A stretch of DNA of 64,000 bases from Eutrigla gurnardus (Eukaryota > Chordata > Actinopteri > Perciformes > Triglidae): assembly GCA_963514095.1 (NCBI GenBank), contig OY741280.1:21114554-21178553 (forward strand), read 5' to 3'. The first letter of the stretch is position 1. Every line of letters starts with the position of its first letter. Below, piece by piece: positions 54,801 to 64,000 of the stretch. The translations under genes and the position numbers were made by a program. Below the pieces are notes generated by a model. That model was not told the origin of the DNA, searched no databases, and saw only the letters and a list, made by a program, of their open reading frames with translations.

Positions 54801-57800
54801 CGGTAGTACTCAGTACTTGAGTCTCAGTAGTACTGAGTACTTGAGTGACAGCTGAGCTCGGTGACATGTATCAAACTGTTAGTGGGTCATGCTATGTAGA
54901 GTCGAGGTGAAGTCTGAACAGGTGATCTTCCTTTTTCGGAAGATGGCAAATGACTCTGCTGTCCTGACATTAGTCGGGAGTTCGTTCCACTACTGAGGAC
55001 CAGAACAGAGAAGAGTCTGGACTTTGCTGAGCGACATTTGTTTGATTTCAGCGATGGTGGTACCAGCCGGCCAGCTGAAGTAGAGGAGCGAAGTGCTCGC
55101 TTCGGGGCATGAGGTTTGACCAGTGTTTGAAGGTAGATGGGTGCCGTTCCATTGATGGCCCTGAAGGCCAGTGTTATAAATTCCCCTTGTGAGTAAGCAA
55201 AGACACCTTATTAATATGTTAATTTGTATAATGTAATGTTCATCTAAATATGTGAATCATTTGAGTCAGGCAGTTTACAGGGCAGTTATGTTGATGTTTG
55301 GGGTCCTTAAAAAAAGTCAGCGTGTTGAACAAAATGTGTGTACTGAACGGCGGCTGAAAAAGTTTATATAAAGAAAGTTGAAAACGTCGAAACGGTGTCC
55401 TTATTCCCTAACCGGAGTATGATCACGGGTGAAGTGGTCCCAGCACAACTGTTTCCCCCACAGTTCTTCAATATTGGTCCTTCGAGCCGGATCTCTTCAC
55501 TTGCGACGGAGAAATGGACACGCCGATAATAACGTCCGCGGACAGCGCCGCACTCGGAGCAAGACAGCGACAGCTTCCAGCTAGGCTAGAAAGCTACCAG
55601 GTTAGCCTTCCACAGTCACTCATTCCTCACGGTGCCCGCGCTAAAGACCAAAGAGAAAGCGTCGGCGCACAGCAGCTGCAGTCACTGAGCCTACAGACCG
55701 AGTCTGTGCGTATAGCGGACCAGCTGCACGGAGCGCACGCTATTCCCGATCGTCTTTTATCGCCTGGAGCGGCCGACAAGGTGAGCGAGTGGGACATGGC
55801 GATGCTCGGTAGAGACTTGCCCAGCCAGCTAACAGGCCATATGAGCCCCCCATCAGTGGCGCCCGCAGAGCAGAGCTATCAAAGCAGTTATCCTGGTATA
55901 CGGCCACCAGACCATCTCAATATGAGCATCCCACCATATCAATCACCCTGGTTAAGTGGTCGAGTAGTTTGCAGCACCCCTCTGCCACAGCCATCCAACC
56001 TTCAGCTTGGATCAGCTAGACTACTTCAACACGAGCCACAACTGTCTACACTGCCATATACCACCTCTGCAGCATTAAAGCTTCAAGCAGCAACGACTCC
56101 TACACCAGGTAGTAGACAGGAGAACTACACACTGACGCAGTCTCTGCCATCAACTGTGACATCTGTATGGGCACCGCCTCCCCCCACTACGCTGAATGTG
56201 TCCCTGCTGCAGCCTCCTCCTCAAGCACCACAAGTAGTGAGTTATACAAGTTCACAGATACCAGCTACATCTGGCTACCAGTCTAACCAGCCTCCTACAC
56301 CGACGGTTAACAATGTACAGGACAGAGTGCCACCAGCTGCACAGCTGCAATACCTGCCCATGCAGACAACATCAGTAAATCCAGCATCAGTGCAGCAATA
56401 CATCCCACTCAGGTCGGCGCAGCCAGTTATCAATCCGTCGTCCTACAACCCTGTCCTTCCCCTGAGGACCGCCTATCAGCCTCCATCAACCATCTCTACA
56501 CAGCCAATATACCAGCTGCCACTGCCACTGCAGAACCAACATCTGCAATTCTACCAGCCTCTGTCTCCTCCTCCAACTCAGCCAGCCTATCAACTGGTGT
56601 CTGCCCCCGCTGGTTTCACCCAGCAGCAGCCTGCGTCATCTCTACAGGTTCAGTACAGCCCCCAGTCCCAGTATACACCACTGCAGGTACCGTACACCGT
56701 CCAGTCCCCCAGACAGCCAGTTCCAGTACCTGAACTGCCTAAGTTAATACATGACAGTGAGAGAGAGTTCGCTGACTTAAAAATGGCGCTGGACCATCTG
56801 CTCAATCCGCACACTGAACTTTCTGAACATTACAAATACCGTGTGCTTATGGAACACTTGGTCCTGGACGAAGCCAAACTAATAGCTCAGTCTTGCAGAC
56901 ATTATGCACAACCCTACACCGTCACCATGCAGGCTCTGCAGAGACAGTACGGGCAGCCGCATCAGTTGGCACAAAGTGAGATTGCAGCCATCCTGAACTC
57001 TCCTGATCTCAAATCTGGAGACCCCAAAGCCTTCCAGAGCTTCGCCCTCAACGTTGATTTGCTGGTGGGAATGCTAACCCCGTTGGAAGGGCCAAATGGG
57101 ATGGAAGTGATGTCTACTGGCCATGTTGACCGACTACTTAGCAAACTCCCTAGACATATGAGGGACAACTTTGTGGAGCATCTACAGATCCAGGGGCGGC
57201 TCAGCACCAGCACGCTAAACCCATATAACCTCAGAGACCTCGCTGACTGGCTCAAGGTGAAGGCAGAAGCTCAGAGACTGTCCGCAAAAATGGCACAGCG
57301 CCATCGAGCTGAAGGAGCACCGCCTCCCAAAGGAGACAGACCTGTCCCTACTCCCCGGCCTCGAACTCAGCCTGTCTCTGTGTATCACGGTGCGGACCAG
57401 TCCAAATCAGCCGAGATGCCTCGGCCAGCAGCTAAGCAACAAAGGTTTAAGAGGATGTGTCTCTTCTGCAAAAGCACCGAGCACTACTTGTCACAGTGTC
57501 CAGACATTATTCAACGCTCAACACAAGAAATTGAGAAGTGTCGCAACTGTGGCCGTACTAACCACGACCAAGAGAGCTGCACTTTAAAGAAACCATGCAG
57601 TGAGTGTCAAGAGATCCACCTGAGAGTGCTGCACGATGTCACCAGGCCAGGTCCCCGTGTCTACCTCATCACACCCAAAGACTGCACCTCAGCTGCTAAC
57701 TCTATACAAGGAGGGAAAGTATACCTCAAGGTGGTGCCGGTCATCATCAGTCATGGGACCAAATCACTGCAGACCTATGCAATCCTTGATGATGGGGCTG

Positions 57801-60800
57801 AACGCACCATAATCCTCCCAGCTGCAGTTCGAGACCTGGGGCTCAGAGGCAGAGCGGAGTCCCTCACCCTGCGGACTGTTCGTCAGGATGTTGTTCACCT
57901 CACTGGAGCATCGGTTGACTTTCATGTGGCCTCTCCAGCATTACCATCAGAACAGCATTTGGTCGAAAGGGCCTATACAGCAGGTCAACTTACCCTGACA
58001 GAGCAATCCTATCAAATAGCAGCGCTCCAGAGACGCTACCGCCACCTGAGAGGGTTACAACTGCAGAGCTTCAATAAGGTGCAACCACTGCTGCTCATCG
58101 GCGCAGATTATACTCACCTGATCACTGCCATAGAACCGGTGAGGTTTGGCCCAAAGGGAGGACCTGTAGCTATCCGTACAGCACTCGGCTGGACACTTCA
58201 GGGTCCAGATGGTTCACAGTCCCCTGCTGCATCATGCTACTACACCGCCTTCAAGCCAACACCAGACGACATCTACCAACACGTCGAACGCCTCTGGCAG
58301 CTTGATGTGCTTCCATTCCGTAGTGAGCGGTTAGCAGTGCGGTCCCGCCTGGATCAGGAAGCGGTGAGCGTCTTGGAAGCACGCACTAGGAGAGTGAAGG
58401 TTGGTGACACACTTCGCTACGCCACACCTCTGCTCCGGGTAAAGCACTGAAAGCAGATGTTGAAGCAGTGATGCCAACGCTACGCAGTACAGAGAGACGA
58501 CTACTTAAAGACCCTGTCAAAGCTAAAATATATGACGCAGAGATCCAGAAGCTTATAGATGGTGGGTGTGTCACAAAGCTCGAAGAGGGAGACAGCTCCA
58601 GTGAGTCATGGTTCATACCTCATCACCTCGTCCATCACAATGGCAAACATCGTCTGGTCTTTGACTGCTCCTTTAATCATGGTGGTCTCTCCCTCAACGA
58701 GCTGTCGCCATCAGTGAAGACATCAGAGCCATGTTCCATCAGGTTCGGCTCCTACCTGAGGACCGACCGTTGCTGAGGTTTGTTTGGAGGAACGTGCAAA
58801 GGGAGAAACTGCCTGATGTCTACCAATGGCAGGTTTTGCCATTTGGCACCACGAGCAGCCCGTGTTGTGCAACATTTGCTCTGCAAAAACATGTCAAAGA
58901 AAATGCTGCAGGAAATGAAGACTTTCTGCAGTCCGTCGAACAGTCTTTCTACGTGGACAATTGTCTTCAGAGCCTGTCAACAACTGAGTCAGCCAAGCTT
59001 CTAGTGGACAAGATGCGACAATGTCTGGCCTCAGGAGGGTTCGAGATTCGACAGTGGGCAAGCTCACCTTGTGTATCGCCCAGACCTGCTTATGGACTGA
59101 CTCCACGACAGTTCTTACCTGGCTGACCTCTCAGTCGTGTAAGTTCAAGGTCTTCGTGGGAACCCGGGTTTCTGAGATCCAGGAATTGACTGCCTCGCAC
59201 ACCTGGGGGTATGTGGATACAGCTAACAATCCAGCCGACGATCTCAGACATGGCAAGACGCTACCTGAGCTGGCAGCACCAAGTCGTTGGATCCAGGGAC
59301 CAGCATTCCTTCGCCGCCCACCGGATGAATGGCCATCACGTCCTACTCCTAATGCTACAGAGCCCGAAGACAGTCGTGAGTTAAAACAGAGTGTTTTTTG
59401 TGCCCTCACACAGACAAGCTCACCACTCAAGATACCAGACATCACCCAGTTCAGCAACTGGAGGGAGCTGGTCAAGGCTACTCAGCAGTCCCTCCATGGG
59501 GCGGCGGCCGACCCTGCTCCGCCACTGTGTGACCTTCGAGATGCAGAAGTCCACCTGCTGAAGACCAGCCAAGCAGACTGCTTCTCTGAAGAAGTCAGAT
59601 GCCTTAGAGCAGGCAAGCCCGTGCCCCCCAGCAGTAGGCTGAGTACGCTCGCTCCAGAATTAGACCCCACAATGGGTCTTATACGGGTTGGAGGACGCCT
59701 GCGCCGTTTAGGCAGCTCTAGCCCCACTGACATTCACCCGATTCTGTTGGATCCACATCATGCAGTTACCACGCTCCTCATTAAAGAGACGGATGCTCAA
59801 CTACACCACCCCGGGCCTGATAGGGTGCTTGCGGAGATGAGGCGCTACTATTGGATTCTGCGGGGAAGGCAGGCTATCAAGAAGTACCAGAGAGCTTGCG
59901 CTGGGTGCATGAAGTGGAGAGGGAAGCCAGTGGTGCCGAGGATGGCAGACCTGCCCTCTGCCCGTCTGTGGCTGCTCAAACCTCCATTCTTCTCAACAGG
60001 CGTGGACTGCTTCGGGCCGTACATGGTCAAGGTTGGGAGGCGGAGTGAAAAGCGCTGGGGGATTATTTTTAAATGTCTCACCACACGATGTATACATCTG
60101 GACCTGCTCACCAGCCTCGACACAGATGCTTTCCTCCTAGCACTGAGACGGTTCATCACGCGGAGAGGCACCCCCTTTGAGATCCTCTCTGACCAGGGGA
60201 CTAACTTCCGAAGGGCAGATAAGGAGCTGACGGAGGCCTTTGCAGCAATGGAGTCACAGTTGCAGGAGAGGCTTGCAGAAAAGCAGATTAAGTTCCGTTT
60301 TAACCCACCAGCATCTCCCAACTTTGGTGGTATCTGGGAGCGCGAGATTCAATCAGTCAAGAAATCCCTGCAAGTGGTCATAGGTGCACAAGCGCTCCAA
60401 GAGGAGGTTCTGCTCACACTCCTCATCGAGGTGGAAGACATCCTCAATGCCAAGCCGTTAGGATATGTATCTTCGGATGTGGCCGATCCAGACCCAGTGA
60501 CACCTAGCATGCTGTTGATGGGGCAGCAGGATGCCTCTCTCCCACAAGTCACCTATGCTCCCGACGCCCTCACCAGGAGGCGCTGGCGTCATTGCCAGAT
60601 GATGGCGGACCACTTCTGGACAGAGTTCATCAGAAACTACTTACCCACTCTTCAAACCCGCCAGAGGTGGCGCCAACACACAGATCATCTCCTCCTGGTT
60701 ACAGTTGTGATGATTGTTGATCCTCAGCTTCCACATGCTCACTGGCCAATGGGGAGGGTGGTCAAGCTGAATGCAAGTGATGATGGATGTATACGGACAG

Positions 60801-61856
60801 CTGAGGTCAGAGTTGGCGAGAAGACTTACCTGAGACCAGTGGCTCGGCTGGTCCAGCTGTCAGCTCTTCCCGAAGATAATCCTGGTTAAAGGACTCTTGT
60901 TGTGGGAATTTATGTTTATTTCAAAATAGCCATGCTATTTAGGGGGCGGCTGTTATAAATTCCCTTTGTGAGTAAGCAAAGACACCCTATTAATATGTTA
61001 ATTTGTTAAATATAATGTTCATCTAAATATGTGAATAATTTGAGTTAGGCAGTTTACAGGGCAGCTATGTTGATGTTTGGGGTCCTTAAAAAAAGTCAGC
61101 GTGTTGAACAAAATGTGTGTACTGAACGGCGGCTGAAAAAATGTATATAAAGAAAGTTGAAAACGTCGAAACAGTGTCCTTATTCCCTAACCGGAGTACG
61201 GGTGAAGTGGTCCCAGCACAACTGTTTCCCCCACAGTTCTTCAATAGCCAGTGCCATCGTCTTGAATTGGATGCGTGCTGCAACAGGGAGCCAGTGGAGG
61301 TCACGGTGGAGGGGGGTCAAATGGGATAATTTCGGTAGATTGAAGACAAGGCGTGCTGCAGAGTTCTGGATACGCTGCAATGGTTTAGTCGCCGAGGCCG
61401 GGAATCTGGCCAGGAGAGAGTTGCAGTAGTCAAGGCGGGAGATGACCAGTGCTTGGACCAGGAGTTGCGTATGCACCTTAACATGAATACAACCTATATT
61501 GAGCACATACAAATCTTCTTTGTTTAATATTATGGGGGCCCTCTACCGGGTCAATATAAGTCTTGGGGCTACTTGGCCTGAAAACGTTGAAGACCTCTGG
61601 TCTAGAGGGGTAAAATACGATGGCAAAGCGAAGCTGGAACACTTTATGTTCACAATGACCAGGCAAAGCGAACTGCAACACGGACTTGAAGAGAACCTTA
61701 CTCAGACCATCTCCCCCTGAGACGTCCACACTGTCCAGGTGATGGTTGGCTTTCATGGAGCCAATAACAGCAGCAGGTGTAGCTCCTCTGTTGTCTGTGG
61801 ATCAATGTGTCTCCATGGAAACGATGTGATATTAACTGATGATCTCACTCTGGTTT

Positions 61857-61922
<66 letters not shown>

Positions 61923-63634
61923 GGTGTCCACATTCTCCAGAAGATAATTGGCTGTGAATGGGATGATGAGACCAATGAAGGAAATGGTTTCTTTCAATAT
62001 GGTTATGATGGAGAAGACTTCATTGCGTTTGACCTGAAGACAAAGACATGGATCGTTCCAAAACAACAGGCTGTCATCACCAATCACAAGTGGGATATTA
62101 ATAAAGCTTGGCTAGAACGGGATAAACATGACATCACCTATCATTGTCCTGAGTTACTGAAGAAGTATTTGAAGTACGGGAGGAGCTCTCTGCTGAGAAA
62201 AGGTAGAATCCCTGTCACTGCCCTGTTCCTGTCTGTCTCAGTTCCTGTCTCTGTCTTCGTCTCACCCTCTGTCCTACCTTCCTCATCTGGCCGCCCTCAC
62301 ACCAGGGCCATTTGATCCGTACTGTGCACGGTTACCTGTTGCACATACGTCATCACGTCGTAATACAACACACGTATGGCTTGATGTTGTTTTCAGGGAA
62401 CGCCGTCTCCAAGTCATCACAACAGAGAATGACACAGAGAACATGCCTGAAACTTTACTGACAAGTCACATCCGCACATATTTCTAGTAAACACGCGATT
62501 TCGAGCAGACAGCGCAAGCGTACTGGATTTTGGAAGGAGATACACGGCGGCATTTTTATTAAGTACCAGTCTGGTACAGGCTTGGAGCAGTGTGAGTGCA
62601 AGTCTACTGTCTCTCCCTTCTTTTCTCACTTATCTTCACATCACAGTTATTTACATTGAAAACATACAAACATAAATCATGTATGTGTCACTAAGGCATT
62701 TCAGATACATCAGACATGATCATTAATACACAGCAGATAATAATAATAATGATAAAGAACCTCTAACCCGTCTCTCTCTCCTCAGAGCTTCCCTCAGTGT
62801 CCTTCCTCCAGAAGACTCCCTCCTCTCCAATCAGCTGCCACGCTACAGGTTTCTACCCTCAAAGAGCCGTACTGTTCTGGAGGAGAGATGGAGAGGATCT
62901 CCATGAGGACGTGGACCTCGGAGAGATCCTCCCCAACCACGATGGAACCTTCCAGATGAGTGCTGACCTGAAACTCTCAGTGGCAGCTGAAGACCGGAGC
63001 AGGTACGAGTGTGTTTTTCAGCTCTCTGGTGTGAAGAAGGACATCGTCACCACACTGGACGTCATCAGGAGCAACAAAGGTGAGACTGAGACCAGAAGTG
63101 ATGAAGGTGGGAAGCACATGCTGAGAAACATAATCAAACATACAAAATACACGTTTATAAACCGTCTTTTGTTTCTTTTTATGCTTTGAAAGACGTTTTC
63201 TTTTCACCCTGTTTGTAAATTAATATTCGTTTTTAAGCTGTAAATGATAAAAACGTTGTGTATCTGTTTTAATGTGCAACCACAGTTCAGAGGTCGTAGG
63301 CGCCGTATTGAATGAACTACTGGTCAGTTTTAGAGGATGAGTAGAATGATTTAATAACTGGATGAATGTATGTATCTGTCAGGAGATCAGTCAGGATCAC
63401 GTTTTCAAAAGGACCAACAAACACACTGAATACAGGATTGTGGTCCGGTTGACAAATGGAGGTTCTTCTCCTGGAACCTGCTTCATCTGTTCAGGTTGTG
63501 ACTATTTCCTCTTGTTTTGTGCTCAACAGAGAAGCCCACTGACATGACCACCGTCATCATCGTCATCGCTGCAGTCGTACTTCTTGCTCTCGTCCTCGCT
63601 GGGATTGGATTCATGGTTCACAAAAAAAAGAACT
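50531..63634 (+). CDS. MHC class I heavy chain, copy 3 (runs past the right edge)
   Basis: Exons: leader 50531-50588 (identical signal peptide to copy 2), alpha1 51481-51747, alpha2 61924-62202, alpha3 62786-63079, anchor 63530-63634. Tail exons and stop lie beyond 64000. All borders are GT-AG and in phase, with no stop visible. The alpha1 exon is the most divergent of the three copies (EIIHYDSNTMRAEPK, IKEDDPQYW, CVGVQHADKNK) and has His in KQHF. The alpha2 exon has Asp at the Tyr159-equivalent (KHDITYHC). The alpha3 exon differs near its end (FQLSGVKKDIVTTL). Intron 2 is 10.2 kb, filled with mobile elements, and intron 1 lacks about 400 bases present in copy 2. Function depends on correct splicing over that intron. 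Confidence 0.85.
51817..51879 (+). repeat. (CA)n microsatellite in intron 2, copy 3
   Basis: Pure CA repeat at the same place as in copies 1 and 2. Confidence 0.95.
52000..53473. mobile_element. Foldback-type transposon 1 in intron 2, copy 3
   Basis: Comparison with copy 2 shows a clean insertion after TATATAATT. It starts AGGGAGGCAGTGC and ends with the inverse of GAGGGAGGCAGTGGGCCACC, followed by a short AT-rich end. Close to the left end is a perfect hairpin with 15-base arms (GCCACCTACTGTTTG, 52021-52035 and 52042-52056). No transposase is visible. Its middle contains a 141-bp tandem repeat. Confidence 0.75.
53001..53410 (+). repeat. 141-bp tandem repeat, three units, inside foldback element 1
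   Basis: Units start GTGTGCTCTGATT at 53001, 53142 and 53283, and the third is shorter. Each contains ACATTTAGTAGTGGGA and CACCTAGAAACTCC. Units 1 and 2 are nearly identical, and unit 3 has more changes. Confidence 0.9.
53680..54493. mobile_element. Foldback-type transposon 2 in intron 2, copy 3
   Basis: It has the same start (AGGGAGGCAGTGCGAAGCAC) as element 1 and entered after a similar TTAATT. It carries the hairpin CACCTACTGTTTG (53703-53715, 53723-53735). Internal sequence such as GTTCAATGACCATAATCG matches element 1. The inverse end, GTGCTTCGCACT, appears at about 54587-54598 inside the next repeat block, so the right boundary is unclear. Confidence 0.65.
54494..54875 (+). repeat. GTACT-rich tandem repeat with an embedded palindrome
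   Basis: Units beginning TACATAGTACCTAGTAG lie at 54494, 54611 and 54756 (spacing 117 and 145). Each is followed by runs of AGTACT/GTAGTACTCG and TTGAGTGACAGCTGAGCT. A hairpin with 12-base arms (CAAACAGTTGAG and CTCAACTGTTTG) lies near 54717-54751. It may be the expanded end of foldback element 2. Confidence 0.85.
54876..55171 (+). repeat. Interspersed repeat (longer relative of 256-562), left part
   Basis: It shares TGCTATGTAGAGTCGAGG and GGAAGATGGCAAATGACTC with the repeats at 12718-13005 and 256-562 but extends further right. It is interrupted by BEL element 2 at GCCAG (55167-55171) and resumes at 61247. Confidence 0.75.
55172..55473 (+). repeat. BEL element 2, 5' LTR
   Basis: It begins TGTTATAAATTCCCC and ends TTCTTCAATA, 302 bp. 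Confidence 0.93.
55475..55492 (+). promoter_or_regulatory. BEL element 2 primer binding site, tRNA-Tyr-like
   Basis: TGGTCCTTCGAGCCGGAT starts two bases after the LTR end. It is complementary to a 3' end reading CCGGCTCGAAGGACCA, which I recognise as eukaryotic tRNA-Tyr. Confidence 0.7.
55514..58450 (+). CDS. BEL element 2 Gag-protease
   Basis: 978 codons from MDTPIITSADSAAL to TGA at 58448-58450. A long Pro/Gln/Ser/Tyr-rich N-terminal region (about residues 100-410) is followed by a BEL Gag core near residues 410-600. Then come CCHC knuckles CLFCKSTEHYLSQC (about 649) and CRNCGRTNHDQESC, a CSECQEIH motif, and a retropepsin-like site AILDDGAERT near 758 with LLIGADY downstream. The frame then reaches the start of the RT linker, where the stop lies. 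The start is chosen because it is the first ATG after the PBS. Gag would package RNA and the protease would mature it. Confidence 0.87.
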   Translation: MDTPIITSADSAALGARQRQLPARLESYQVSLPQSLIPHGARAKDQRESVGAQQLQSLSLQTESVRIADQLHGAHAIPDRLLSPGAADKVSEWDMAMLGRDLPSQLTGHMSPPSVAPAEQSYQSSYPGIRPPDHLNMSIPPYQSPWLSGRVVCSTPLPQPSNLQLGSARLLQHEPQLSTLPYTTSAALKLQAATTPTPGSRQENYTLTQSLPSTVTSVWAPPPPTTLNVSLLQPPPQAPQVVSYTSSQIPATSGYQSNQPPTPTVNNVQDRVPPAAQLQYLPMQTTSVNPASVQQYIPLRSAQPVINPSSYNPVLPLRTAYQPPSTISTQPIYQLPLPLQNQHLQFYQPLSPPPTQPAYQLVSAPAGFTQQQPASSLQVQYSPQSQYTPLQVPYTVQSPRQPVPVPELPKLIHDSEREFADLKMALDHLLNPHTELSEHYKYRVLMEHLVLDEAKLIAQSCRHYAQPYTVTMQALQRQYGQPHQLAQSEIAAILNSPDLKSGDPKAFQSFALNVDLLVGMLTPLEGPNGMEVMSTGHVDRLLSKLPRHMRDNFVEHLQIQGRLSTSTLNPYNLRDLADWLKVKAEAQRLSAKMAQRHRAEGAPPPKGDRPVPTPRPRTQPVSVYHGADQSKSAEMPRPAAKQQRFKRMCLFCKSTEHYLSQCPDIIQRSTQEIEKCRNCGRTNHDQESCTLKKPCSECQEIHLRVLHDVTRPGPRVYLITPKDCTSAANSIQGGKVYLKVVPVIISHGTKSLQTYAILDDGAERTIILPAAVRDLGLRGRAESLTLRTVRQDVVHLTGASVDFHVASPALPSEQHLVERAYTAGQLTLTEQSYQIAALQRRYRHLRGLQLQSFNKVQPLLLIGADYTHLITAIEPVRFGPKGGPVAIRTALGWTLQGPDGSQSPAASCYYTAFKPTPDDIYQHVERLWQLDVLPFRSERLAVRSRLDQEAVSVLEARTRRVKVGDTLRYATPLLRVKH
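58451..59126 (+). pseudogene. BEL element 2 reverse transcriptase, degraded
   Basis: A first frame (58468-58776) carries the fingers region: KLIDGGCVTKL, SWFIPHHLV and HRLVFDCSF. After LSLNEL it loses sequence and frame. A second frame (58731-59126) resumes with MFHQVRLLPEDRPLLRFVW, LPFGTTSSP and FYVDNCL. The catalytic motif reads YVDN, a variant also found in other fish BEL elements as far as I recall. It ends after RQWASS, where late RT is missing. It is not functional as it stands. Confidence 0.85.
59127..60889 (+). CDS. BEL element 2 RNase H remnant and integrase
   Basis: The open frame starts upstream at 59021, but BEL-like sequence begins near 59085 with LWTDSTTVLTWL, the RNase H active-site strand, then VDTANNPADDL. 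Integrase follows: a zinc-binding region HHPGPDRVL and then CAGCMKW, and a catalytic core with D in TGVDCFGPY, D in LSDQGTNF and E in IWEREI. The C-terminal region contains WPMGRVVKLNA and the end motif YLRPVARLVQL. Integrase looks complete and catalytic residues are present. RNase H has lost its N-terminal part. The stop is at 60889. Confidence 0.88.
60890..61246 (+). repeat. BEL element 2 polypurine tract and 3' LTR
   Basis: After the integrase stop come about 50 untranslated bases, the purine tract TAGGGGGCGGC ending at 60950, and the 296-bp LTR 60951-61246. Confidence 0.9.
61247..61461 (+). repeat. Interspersed repeat, right part (after BEL element 2)
   Basis: It continues the repeat that stops at 55171, with GCCAG duplicated. 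It ends near GACCAGGAGTTGCGT. The next block (about 61480-61760) is the intron relic shared by all three copies. Confidence 0.7.
61861..61918 (+). repeat. (CT)n microsatellite next to the alpha2 splice acceptor, copy 3
   Basis: A CT repeat followed by ATCAG, so the acceptor differs from the CTCAG of copies 1 and 2 by one base beside the AG. Confidence 0.9.
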
Positions 63635-64000
63635 GTAAGACCCAAACAGAGACGTTGTCTCATCTCTTCTTGATTTCAGGCTTTGAGTTGGTGACTTTAT
63701 CCAGTAAACTTCAACAACAAGCGCTATAAGGTCACGACTAGAAGACACAAACTCATATTCAATTTCAACATTCATTGTTATTTTTATTGTCAGATTCAGG
63801 TTTCATCAGATTTGCTCCTATTTTTCATGTATTTTGTTTAATCCCAGTTTTTCTTTCAGACAAATGCCCGCATACTTGTTAGTACATCTTGTTTTATTAT
63901 ATTAAACATTTTTGTTGCATTGATTTCCAAAAGTGGCTTTCACTGAGTGCTAAAGTTGACACAGCTAAACTTTCATTCCCAATTCAAACTTTAAATAATA
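63635..64000 (+). other. Intron after the membrane-anchor exon, copy 3
   Basis: It matches 4385-4720 and 45573-45900. The tail exons expected about 1.1 kb further on are outside the window. Confidence 0.8.

Larger units (their letters stand above)
55172..61246 (+). mobile_element. BEL/Pao retrotransposon 2 in intron 2 of MHC copy 3
   Basis: Its LTRs are 55172-55473 and 60951-61246, with the target duplication GCCAG at 55167-55171 and 61247-61251. The order is LTR, PBS, gag-protease, RT, RNase H, integrase, purine tract, LTR. The LTRs differ at roughly ten places plus a 6-bp indel, so this copy is older than BEL element 1 and from a different BEL family. Pol is defective: there is a stop after protease, a frameshift and deletion in RT, and another deletion spanning late RT into RNase H. 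Confidence 0.92.

Overview
The window is vertebrate genomic DNA, most likely from a percomorph teleost. It has split genes with GT-AG introns, long CA and CT microsatellites, and many fish-type repeats and retroelements. It carries three tandem copies of a U-lineage-like MHC class I gene on the + strand. There is no bacterial-style gene organisation, no CRISPR array, and no tRNA or rRNA gene that I can recognise.

Layout. (1) 1-8383: MHC class I unit, copy 1. Exons for alpha1, alpha2, alpha3, the membrane segment and the tail are present, but the leader exon is deleted and the tail is frameshifted, so it is probably a pseudogene. (2) 8384-8894: sequence I cannot assign. (3) 8895-40314: a four-level nest of mobile elements between copies 1 and 2. 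A gammaretrovirus-like endogenous provirus (minus strand, 4-bp duplication CTAG) has a short repeat inserted in its pol gene. A Gmr1-like Ty3/gypsy retrotransposon (17529-40146, minus strand, duplication ATCAT) sits in its right LTR. That gypsy element was itself hit twice: its left LTR by a tandem array of four ~3-kb repeat units (17884-29440), and its pol gene by a BEL/Pao element (31352-36125, + strand, duplication AATGT). (4) 40311-49631: MHC unit, copy 2. It has a complete open exon series including a duplicated cytoplasmic exon. (5) 49632-64000: MHC unit, copy 3, intact as far as the window shows. Its tail exons lie beyond the right edge. Its intron 2 is swollen to ~10 kb by two foldback elements, tandem repeats, and a second BEL/Pao element (55172-61246, duplication GCCAG) sitting inside another repeat.

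How the pieces relate. The MHC exons encode a leader peptide, a peptide-binding alpha1/alpha2 platform, an Ig-like alpha3 domain, a membrane anchor and a short tail. The three copies differ in promoter motifs (only copy 3 keeps both a CRE-like TGACGTC and an ATTGG Y-box), in groove residues and in tails, so they may differ in function. The mobile elements are mostly defective. The most unusual features are: a tandem array with 12 exact matches to the CTCF core motif, all in one orientation; a BEL element whose reverse transcriptase and most of its integrase are replaced by a Glu/Lys-rich segment; a provirus with near-identical LTRs but no capsid, nucleocapsid or protease; and the in-frame exon duplication in copy 2.

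All calls come from reading the sequence and the translations. No database search was run, and family names are by recognition.
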